NCBI GenBank assembly: GCA_019695215.1
Contig: JAIBAK010000012.1
Location: 16,967-80,966 of the forward strand
DNA length: 64,000 nucleotides
Reading direction: 5' to 3'
Source of the DNA: Bacteroidia bacterium
GTDB lineage: Bacteria; Bacteroidota; Bacteroidia; UKL13-3
Positions 17,761 through 23,716 of this stretch are shown piece by piece (positions within the stretch are counted from its first letter, which is position 1; every line of letters begins with the position of its first letter). The notes beneath the pieces were generated by a model. The model had not been told where the DNA came from. It did no database searches and saw only the letters and a program-made list of their open reading frames with translations. The position numbers and the translations under genes are program-made.

Positions 17761-17890
17761 ACGTCATTGCGAACCCGGTACTCCGGGTGTGGCAATCCTC
17801 TTGTGTGTAGCACCATGCTCCTTAATGGGAGACTGCTTCGTTCCTCGCAGTGACGGTATGTTTTGTTTTTTGTCCCCCCCCTCCTCAGTA
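17761..17890. repeat. Tandem 130-bp palindromic repeat, copy 2
   Basis: Second copy, almost identical to copy 1 apart from a small block near 17817-17831 (GCTCCTTAATGGGAG in place of CCTCCCAACAAGGGG). The variation keeps a complementary pair of arms, which suggests the stem, rather than the base sequence, is maintained. Confidence 0.85.
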
Positions 17891-18013
17891 ACGTCATTGC
17901 GAACCCGGTACTCCGGGTGTGGCAATCCTCTTGTGTGTAGCACCATCCTCCCAACAAGGGGACTGCTTACCCGTATAAACGGGGTGTCCCACGTTTCTAA
18001 TCGCAGTGACGGT
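17891..18013. repeat. Tandem 130-bp palindromic repeat, copy 3, with palindromic insertion
   Basis: Third copy, identical to copy 1 up to GACTGCTT. There 6 bases (CGTTCC) are replaced by 32 bases (17969-18000) that begin with their own stem, ACCCGTATAAACGGGGT. The copy then resumes at TCGCAGTGACGG and ends without the pyrimidine-rich joint. The insertion interrupts the right arm of the long stem. Confidence 0.8.
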
Positions 18014-18048
18014 GCATCAGGAGACTCTTACCCCCTGCCTAAAATTTA

Positions 18049-18080
18049 TTTGCATCTGTGCCAATAACTTTTTACCTTAG
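18049..18080 (+). promoter_or_regulatory. Probable Bacteroidota promoter (TTTG-N20-TACCTTAG)
   Basis: TTTG at 18049-18052 and TACCTTAG at 18073-18080 are 20 nt apart, close to the consensus TTTG-N19-TAnnTTTG. It is 20 nt upstream of the small ORF at 18101, which supports that ORF having once been, or still being, expressed. Confidence 0.45.
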
Positions 18081-18100
18081 CCACGTAAACCAACTCAAAC

Positions 18101-18256
18101 ATGGCTGTTAAACCTATATTTCCCTCCCGCACCCCTCTCCTTCATTACCCCGGCCGCTCGCCTAAATCAGATATGGATTTATCTCGTGCAAAGCAGGTGG
18201 ATGTTATCGTTATATTTTTAGAAGAAAAGATGTCAGGAGGTACAAGTTATGCGTAA
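18101..18256 (+). pseudogene. Small ORF, possibly the 5' part of a gene split by the island
   Basis: A 51-codon ORF beginning MAVKPIFPSRTPLL and ending EEKMSGGTSYA, behind a good promoter. No family is recognised. Its last codons lie on the GTTATGCGT motif (18246-18254) that marks the left edge of the accessory segment. Joining TAT at 18249-18251 to AAC at 22474 continues the frame for ten codons (NPSLYIEIQL) to a stop at 22506, just before the DinB-like gene. This is consistent with a ~60-residue gene interrupted by insertion, but ten open codons are weak proof. It may also be an intact 51-residue gene. Confidence 0.4.
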
Positions 18257-18277
18257 CTCTTAGAAAGCAATTGGACA

Positions 18278-19300
18278 ATGATAGAATCACTATTTACCCG
18301 AGCTTTTTCGTATCGACAGCGTGAGAATCACAGTCCACTTGAAAACTACCTAACCGAAATATTCGCATTTTGCATTGAAGCCGACCTTCAATTCCGACAT
18401 ACCTTTCACAAAAAGCTGCTGAATATTTCTTTGCCCAAGAAAACATTCACAATTACAACACAGCAAAAATATGTGGGATTTGGCAGGCCAGACATTGAGA
18501 TAATTTTCGACAACACTGCAATTATTATCGAAAGTAAGGTAGAGGCTGGAGAAAGATTTAATCAACTTGCTGACTACTGCGAAATTCTCAATCTGCATAA
18601 AAGTGAGGAGAACAAACATATCGTTTTACTTTCAAAATACTACGAGCACCGAGAAATTAACTCCGGTAAGGTTTCTCTACATCTTTTGCGTTGGTTTGAC
18701 ATTTACAACATAATAGACGATTCACACAATGAAATTACTCGACAATTGAAAATATTCTTAAAAGAACAAGGAATGGAAAAGATAAAGAACTTCAATATTC
18801 AGGATATGCTCGCTATGAAGACAATTCCTGAGACAATTACTAAGATGGACGAAGTGTTAGAGCAGTTCAAACCCCAATTTGAAAAGCACTTCGGTGGATT
18901 TTCTAAAGATTCCAGCCGCAGCACAAGACTACCAAGCAGTTGCTATATCAATTATGTAACATTGAATTTTGGAAAGATTCGCTATTGGTTGTTAGTCGGT
19001 TTTTTCTGGTGGTGGAATGAGGACATTGAAATACCTCACGTAGGTTTATCTCTTGAAATCCCGAAAAAGGACTACAATGGCTCGGAGCTTGAGACTATTT
19101 TGGATAAGGAATTGGTTGAGAAAAAGCAATGGGAGCTTGATGAGTTTGAAACTATCTATTATTACTCCGCTCTTAAGCCTCTGACTGAATTTATTACTCA
19201 GGAAGAGGACAATATTCCTTCGATAAAAAAATATATTGACACTAACCTCAGAACTTTGTTGGACTTGCAAGCTAAATATCCTCGACTACTGAAGAAATAG
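18278..19300 (+). CDS. PD-(D/E)XK nuclease family protein
   Basis: A 340-residue protein with a PD-(D/E)XK nuclease core in the N-terminal half: conserved Glu in SPLENYLTEIFAF (residues ~20-32), then YVGFGRPDIEIIF and IIIESKV, giving the E...D...ExK catalytic set, and QLADYCEIL, where members of this superfamily keep a Gln near the active site. It matches the pattern of the PDDEXK_4 group, often found as stand-alone genes in mobile or defence regions. The C-terminal half has no recognised domain but is rich in Trp and Tyr (YWLLVGFFWWWNED). Codon use is AT-rich compared with menB. The gene is bounded by GTTATGCGT (18246) upstream and ACGCATAAC (19306) downstream. Start: ATG 22 nt after the small ORF's stop. 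Confidence 0.8.
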   Translation: MIESLFTRAFSYRQRENHSPLENYLTEIFAFCIEADLQFRHTFHKKLLNISLPKKTFTITTQQKYVGFGRPDIEIIFDNTAIIIESKVEAGERFNQLADYCEILNLHKSEENKHIVLLSKYYEHREINSGKVSLHLLRWFDIYNIIDDSHNEITRQLKIFLKEQGMEKIKNFNIQDMLAMKTIPETITKMDEVLEQFKPQFEKHFGGFSKDSSRSTRLPSSCYINYVTLNFGKIRYWLLVGFFWWWNEDIEIPHVGLSLEIPKKDYNGSELETILDKELVEKKQWELDEFETIYYYSALKPLTEFITQEEDNIPSIKKYIDTNLRTLLDLQAKYPRLLKK

Positions 19301-19690
19301 ATTATACGCATAACAGAGCACTGGCGAGTAAGCCGGGTTGACGTTGTAATTTGAGCTTATGAATACTATGAAACATTATCTTAGCCTGAAAAAAATCATT
19401 CTAATCCCCAACTCGCGCGCTCCCGATTACTATCGGGGTGCACGCGTGCGTTTGAGTTATCCGGCTTCACCTGTTCATCAATTCTGCCAAAAATATCTGA
19501 AACCTATTGTGAGATTGAACATGATCCATGCACGCATCCTCAGCAAAAAATCAACCACAAGAATTTGCTATTCCCGGTTTTTATCACCAATTTTACCTTA
19601 CAGTGTGTGGATGTGTTTTTCACACTCTGACTTTAGCTGCAATGTATTACGACCGTTCCATATTTGACAAATAATACTAAAAACAATAGA
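19301..19690. other. Intergenic region with palindromes and diverged repeat
   Basis: No convincing gene. It holds the ACGCATAAC motif (19306-19314), complementary short arms AAGCCGG (19332-19338) and CCGGCTT (19461-19467), the hairpin CCCGAT-TACT-ATCGGG near 19422, the perfect palindrome GCACGCGTGC near 19439, and at 19551-19620 one copy of a 70-bp repeat also found at 21003. An open frame at 19359-19667 spans this palindromic DNA and is not supported as a gene. Confidence 0.6.
19551..19620. repeat. Diverged 70-bp direct repeat, copy A
   Basis: Aligns without gaps to 21003-21072, with 11 mismatches by eye (about 84% identity); the two copies flank the 400-residue coiled-coil gene. The shared core is TTTTTATCACCA followed by TTTTACCTT and CAGTGTGTGGATG. 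On the minus strand this copy has stop codons in the frame that is open in copy B. Confidence 0.8.
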
Positions 19691-20890
19691 ATGAAAATAA
19701 TTACTGTACTAACTCTTCTCCTTCTTTCGATGACAGCTTTTTGTCAATCTAAACAGGACACGACATGGAAGGCGAGACTAAACAAGGTTGAGAATCTATT
19801 GATGGACATCAAGAACAATAACTATGACAACGAGATTATAAACCTCAAGGACAAACTGGATTTTCAACAAAAGCTAAACGAGCAAACGATAAATAGCATT
19901 TCAACTCAACTTGACTCAGCAACATACAATCTGACAATATTTGGAATCTTGTTTGCGATCGCTGCAATTGGTCTTGGTTTATATGTTACGTACATTGAAA
20001 GAAAGATAGTCCGAATTGGTGAAGAGAATAGGATATTACTAACAAAAAATCAGCAAATCAAAGACGATGTTGAAGCATTAAATAAATTGATTCAAAGTGA
20101 CATTTACGGACTATTTCTGAAAATCAAACGGGAAGAATCAGTTCATACAATTGAACGTTTGGTAAAAGTTCCTAAGGACATTTCAAATGTATGCGATACA
20201 TTACTTTCAAGAGAGCTTCATGAGGAAGATTTTGCAAAACTTAAACAAGCATATTTAAATCTTCCTGACAAGAAGGAAGGAGATTATGGGAATTATTATT
20301 TGACTGTTTTCTTCCAGCACTTTCTTGGACAATCGTTACGAGACGAAATTTTGCGAGTGGATATTGCAGAATTCATTCAGTTAGGTATAAGTGCAGCATT
20401 TGAGAACGACATAGTCAAGTCAACTTTAGATTTTACAGGAGCGCTAGTGGATAAGGGAATTCAAGAATTCAAATCAGAGATAAATCTATTTTTTAAAGGA
20501 TTAACAAACTCAAAATACAAGAATTATCTTCCAGTATATGAAGTAATTTTTGACACCCTGAAAACAAGGAAGAATAGATTTGAAATGTTTAGTTCTATTG
20601 ATTCTGTGACTGATAATCGTATGGCTAAAATTGAATTTGGGAACATGTTGGCTAATAAATATTCTCTTGATAATCCAACTGAATCAGAGCAACTGGCATT
20701 CGCTGAATTAAAAGAGCTGACAATCGCTCAAGAAAAAACGGAAGAAGAAGCAAGACAAAAAGCCGAAGAAGAAAAGAAGAAACAAGAGGAAAGACAAAGG
20801 CAACAAGAAGAAAACAGAAAGAAAAGACAAGAACAACAGAGAAAATTAGCTGAACAAAGGAAAATTTCTAACGATGACAAACATGCATAA
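19691..20890 (+). CDS. Exported/membrane coiled-coil protein, unknown
   Basis: About 399 residues from the ATG at 19691; an upstream ATG at 19664 would add nine residues but would mask the signal sequence MKIITVLTLLLLSMTAFCQS, so the inner start is preferred. After the signal comes a coiled coil (residues ~25-80), one membrane helix (FGILFAIAAIGLGLYVTYIE), a second coiled-coil stretch, a helical domain of ~200 residues with no known motif, and a C-terminal ~65-residue single helix almost entirely Glu/Lys/Arg/Gln. The layout suggests a membrane-anchored sensor or scaffold. It lies between a nuclease gene and an Ntn hydrolase and is flanked by diverged repeats, all with AT-rich codon use, so it is probably accessory. 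No family is recognised. Confidence 0.75.
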   Translation: MKIITVLTLLLLSMTAFCQSKQDTTWKARLNKVENLLMDIKNNNYDNEIINLKDKLDFQQKLNEQTINSISTQLDSATYNLTIFGILFAIAAIGLGLYVTYIERKIVRIGEENRILLTKNQQIKDDVEALNKLIQSDIYGLFLKIKREESVHTIERLVKVPKDISNVCDTLLSRELHEEDFAKLKQAYLNLPDKKEGDYGNYYLTVFFQHFLGQSLRDEILRVDIAEFIQLGISAAFENDIVKSTLDFTGALVDKGIQEFKSEINLFFKGLTNSKYKNYLPVYEVIFDTLKTRKNRFEMFSSIDSVTDNRMAKIEFGNMLANKYSLDNPTESEQLAFAELKELTIAQEKTEEEARQKAEEEKKKQEERQRQQEENRKKRQEQQRKLAEQRKISNDDKHA

Positions 20891-20922
20891 AACTGATTTT
20901 AATTGGCATCGTTTCCCCAACT

Positions 20923-20945
20923 AATCCTCGTTTGCAACGAGGATT
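20923..20945. repeat. REP-like hairpin
   Basis: Perfect 9-bp stem AATCCTCGT/ACGAGGATT with loop TTGCA, followed directly by a second short stem-loop GCGTT/AACGC near 20957. Preceded by CCCCAACT, as is the palindromic block at 19407, so the two intergenic regions share an arrangement. Resembles repetitive extragenic palindromes; it may also serve as a terminator for the coiled-coil gene, though it lacks a T tract. Confidence 0.55.
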
Positions 20946-20947
20946 TC

Positions 20948-21085
20948 CTATTCCAGGCGTTTTAAACGCTCTCTTTGCCTTAGCGCAATCCAATCAAAAT
21001 AATCAACAACAATACCTTGCTTTTTCCAATTTTTATCACCAGTTTTACCTTGCAGTGTGTGGATGAGTTTTTTGTTATATGCCAT
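20948..21085 (-). pseudogene. Short minus-strand ORF, 45 codons, probably a gene remnant
   Basis: Starts ATG at 21085 (MAYNKKLIHTLQGKTGDKNW) and ends RERLKRLE at a TAG inside the REP-like block. It covers copy B of the 70-bp repeat; copy A carries the same reading frame with stop codons, so some coding constraint may once have acted. It could be a small gene, the tail of a lost larger gene (transposase or cassette-borne), or chance. No family is recognised. Confidence 0.3.
21003..21072. repeat. Diverged 70-bp direct repeat, copy B
   Basis: Partner of 19551-19620 (11 mismatches in 70 bp, no gaps). It is followed immediately by GTTATATGC (21074-21082), a variant of the boundary motif seen at 18246 and, inverted, at 19306 and 22469. 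Confidence 0.8.
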
Positions 21086-21148
21086 TTTAGAACGACACCA
21101 CAACCTTAAACCAAACAATTAAAAATCAAACGACACGTTAGACAAATT

Positions 21149-22444
21149 ATGATGACCAGAGCAAAAAAAATGCAATTTGTTTTATTGTCGATTTTAACTT
21201 TTGCCGTTTTACAAGATAGTATTGCTTGCAGTGGATATAAAATAACGATAGGCAACAGAACATTTTTTGGAAGTAACCACGATGCCTGGTTTACAACACC
21301 TCATATTTGGTTTGAAAATGTAACTACTGGTAAGTATGGTGCAGCATTTACAGGAGCCAGATTTGACGGTGAAAACGGATATGCTCCGCAATCGGGAATG
21401 AATGAAACGGGTTTAGTTTTTGAAAGACTTGTTGCCTACCACCCGGCACAGGAAAATTTTACAAACAGAAAGACAATCTCCAACCCGACAAAGTACTTAA
21501 AGGACATTCTACACACTTGCAAATCGGTTGAAGAAGTTAAAGAATATGTGAGCAAATACTACCACAGTTATTTTATTGAAGACGTTTTTATTTACGTTGA
21601 CAAATCGGGCAAATATCTGATTGTGGAGCCTTACACTTTGACCATAGGAAATGACCCGACCTATGTGATAGCAAACTTTTGTCCTTCTATAACACCGCCA
21701 CAAAATGCCAATAAACTTGACAGATACCAAAAAGGAGCAGCATTTTTAAAAAATGGTATTGACACTACACTTGAGTACTGCACCGCCTTGTTGGATACCA
21801 TGCACGTTTGCAGAAAAAAAATTGGTGACGGAACTTTGCTTTCTTCTATTTGGGACCTAAATAACGGGACCGTGAACCTGTTTTTTTATCACGACTATAA
21901 GAAAACCGTTCAATTCAACCTAAATGAAGAGTTAAAAAAGGGCGACCACATGATTGCGGTAGAGACACTATTTCCGCATAACCCTGAATTTGAAAAATTA
22001 CGTAATTTCAAAACCCCAAAAGACAGTAATTTAATAGGAGTATTTATAGTTGCTTGTGCCGGATTTTTTTTACTGACTTCTGTATTTTTTCTAATCCAAT
22101 ATTTCAGACCAAAAGAGAATAAAAAGTATTCTTATGTTCAATTAGTGCTGTTTCCAATGGGTTTAACCTTGTTTTATTATATGATTGTATTAAGCGGCAG
22201 TGTGAATGTTTTCTACTTTGCTGCACCTTACAAAGACCCGACAAATATTTTTGTAAGTTTGACTTCATATTTACCGTTTTTAATACTACTTCTCCTACTG
22301 CCTTTTGCTGTGATTAATTACAGATTATTAAAAGAGAATAGTTGGAGTTTCATAGCCAGGGGATTATTTACCTTAAACAATCTTACGTACATTATTCTCA
22401 TTGGACTATTTGCGTATTGGAGATTTTATGACATTCTCAACTAA
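21149..22444 (+). CDS. Ntn-type hydrolase (choloylglycine hydrolase/C45-like) with four C-terminal membrane helices
   Basis: About 431 residues. The N-terminus is a signal sequence ending in SIA|CSGY, so that cleavage exposes Cys27, the expected N-terminal nucleophile of the penicillin-V-acylase/bile-salt-hydrolase group of Ntn hydrolases. Next come FFGSNHDAWF, AFTGARFDGENGYAPQSGMNETGLVFE and a typical beta-rich core to residue ~285. The tail has four membrane helices (about 292-316, 328-357, 366-393, 402-424), not usual for the family. A start at the inner ATG (21170) fits the signal sequence better. These enzymes cleave linear or cyclic amides; the substrate is unknown. It lies in the AT-rich island, bounded by GTTATATGC/GTTAGAC upstream and GCTATAAC downstream. 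Confidence 0.72.
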   Translation: MMTRAKKMQFVLLSILTFAVLQDSIACSGYKITIGNRTFFGSNHDAWFTTPHIWFENVTTGKYGAAFTGARFDGENGYAPQSGMNETGLVFERLVAYHPAQENFTNRKTISNPTKYLKDILHTCKSVEEVKEYVSKYYHSYFIEDVFIYVDKSGKYLIVEPYTLTIGNDPTYVIANFCPSITPPQNANKLDRYQKGAAFLKNGIDTTLEYCTALLDTMHVCRKKIGDGTLLSSIWDLNNGTVNLFFYHDYKKTVQFNLNEELKKGDHMIAVETLFPHNPEFEKLRNFKTPKDSNLIGVFIVACAGFFLLTSVFFLIQYFRPKENKKYSYVQLVLFPMGLTLFYYMIVLSGSVNVFYFAAPYKDPTNIFVSLTSYLPFLILLLLLPFAVINYRLLKENSWSFIARGLFTLNNLTYIILIGLFAYWRFYDILN

Positions 22445-22466
22445 CAGACAGAGCAGAAATGAAAAC

Positions 22467-22506
22467 GCGCTATAACCCGAGTTTGTATATCGAAATTCAA
22501 TTATAA
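22467..22506 (+). other. Right edge of the accessory island; possible 3' part of the split small ORF
   Basis: GCGCTATAAC (22467-22476) is nearly the inverse of GTTATGCGT at 18246. The bases after it, read in the frame of the ORF at 18101, encode NPSLYIEIQL and a TAA at 22504-22506, 9 nt before the DinB-like gene. The join is a hypothesis based on frame and boundary motif. Confidence 0.35.
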
Positions 22507-22515
22507 AAAGTAAAT

Positions 22516-22995
22516 ATGAATCCGACAATTTTTGTAAAAATGGTACTCGATGCCTGGCATTTGAAAATAAAAGAGGCCAATGATATTTTTAACCGGGTAT
22601 CGGATGAACAGCTGCTGCAGGAAGTGGCTCCCAACCGCAACAGGGGTATTTACCTGCTGGGGCACTATACGGCCACCCACGATGCCATGTTGCCCCTGCT
22701 TGGTTTTGGAGAGCGCATATACGCTCATTTAGACGATGCCTTTCATGATAACCCCGACAGGGTTAAACCCATTACTGTCTCGGCACCCGATTTAAGGGCC
22801 GGCTGGAAAAACATCAATGCGGTGCTGGAAGATCATTTTAATAAAATGTCGCCCGAAATGTGGTTTACCAAACACAAGGCCATCTCGGAGGAGGATTTTA
22901 AAAATCAGCCGCATCGCAACAAGCTGAATGTAATCATTACCCGAACCAATCATTTAGCCTACCACAACGGACAATTAATCTTTCTTTTAAAATAA
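22516..22995 (+). CDS. DinB-like family protein
   Basis: A 159-residue four-helix-bundle protein of the DinB/YfiT superfamily. The likely metal-binding histidines are visible: one in LLGHYTATHDAM (about residues 52-61) and two in NHLAYHNGQL near the C-terminus. Members are metal-dependent enzymes, including thiol transferases, but most in Bacteroidota are uncharacterised. Codon use is back to that of the core genes, which places the right edge of the AT-rich island just before this gene. Confidence 0.82.
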   Translation: MNPTIFVKMVLDAWHLKIKEANDIFNRVSDEQLLQEVAPNRNRGIYLLGHYTATHDAMLPLLGFGERIYAHLDDAFHDNPDRVKPITVSAPDLRAGWKNINAVLEDHFNKMSPEMWFTKHKAISEEDFKNQPHRNKLNVIITRTNHLAYHNGQLIFLLK

Positions 22996-23116
22996 TCGGG
23001 CAGCTGTTAAAACACCGGGCAGCAGGACGTTTCATCCTTTACTTATCACTCCCATACAATCCTGTTGTTTTCCTGATTTTATAGATTATCTTCGTTTTAC
23101 TCTAATTTAATTGTTT

Positions 23117-23644
23117 ATGAAAAAAATCAACTTATTTTTCGCTTCCCTGTTTTTGCTTTCGCTAGGTACAAAAGCGCAGGAAAAAACATTTGCCGTAAAA
23201 CTAAACTACCTGAGTCCGCTGGTAAAAACCGTAAACCTCTCGTTTGAGAAAGCGGTGAAAGAAGATGCCTCTTTTCAATTGGGTGTTTATTATACCGGAT
23301 TCTCGAGTTCAGGCATTAAATACAGCGGATTGGGTCTTACGCCTGAATACAGAAAGTACCTTACAGGAGAAGCCCTTGATGGGGCCTATATTGCTCCTTT
23401 TATCCGTTACCAAAGCCTTACACTTACCGAATCATCAACCAGCAGCAAAGGAACCATCAGTACCATAGGTGGCGGATTAATAGTTGGTCGTCAATGGATG
23501 ATGAAAGGTATTTCGTTTGACCTTTTTGTAGGGCCTATTTACAATTCCGGCTCTTACTCGTCAAAAAGCGGGGCAGCCATTGATGCCGGAAGTTTTGAAG
23601 GATTTACAATACGTTTTGGCACCACTATCGGTTTAGGATTTTAA
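23117..23644 (+). CDS. Small outer-membrane barrel-like protein
   Basis: About 175 residues from the ATG at 23117 (an in-frame TTG two codons earlier is not needed). Signal peptide MKKINLFFASLFLLSLGTKAQ; the mature part is a set of short amphipathic strands (FAVKLNYLSPLVKTVNLSFEKAV, ASFQLGVYYTGF, LTPEYRKYL, YIAPFIRYQSL, FDLFVGPIYN) ending in IRFGTTIGLGF, with a terminal Phe. The pattern fits an eight-stranded barrel of the DUF3575 type. Function unknown. It is followed by a strong terminator. Confidence 0.8.
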   Translation: MKKINLFFASLFLLSLGTKAQEKTFAVKLNYLSPLVKTVNLSFEKAVKEDASFQLGVYYTGFSSSGIKYSGLGLTPEYRKYLTGEALDGAYIAPFIRYQSLTLTESSTSSKGTISTIGGGLIVGRQWMMKGISFDLFVGPIYNSGSYSSKSGAAIDAGSFEGFTIRFGTTIGLGF

Positions 23645-23662
23645 TTATACAGCCGTTCAATA

Positions 23663-23700
23663 AAAAAAGCCCGTCCCGAAAATTCGGGACGGGCTTTTTT
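23663..23700. terminator. Bidirectional rho-independent terminator
   Basis: Perfect 18-bp inverted repeat (arms 23663-23680 and 23683-23700) with GC core GCCCGTCCCG, six A on the left and six T on the right. It separates the convergent barrel gene and the Calx-beta/T9SS gene and can serve both strands. Confidence 0.92.
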
Positions 23701-23716
23701 ATGAGGTTATGTGTAC

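Noticed and set aside
17535..17957. Minus-strand open frames through the 130-bp repeats (up to 140 codons)
   Set aside because: They are made of near-identical tandem repeat units with stem-loop structure and contain no recognisable domain; open frames arise from the repeat composition.
17632..18013. CRISPR array
   Set aside because: Units are 130 bp, directly abutting and nearly identical throughout, with no unique spacers and no cas genes nearby.
19359..19667. Plus-strand open frame of 102 codons
   Set aside because: It runs through hairpins, a perfect palindrome and copy A of the 70-bp repeat, has no domain, and its end overlaps the alternative start of the coiled-coil gene.
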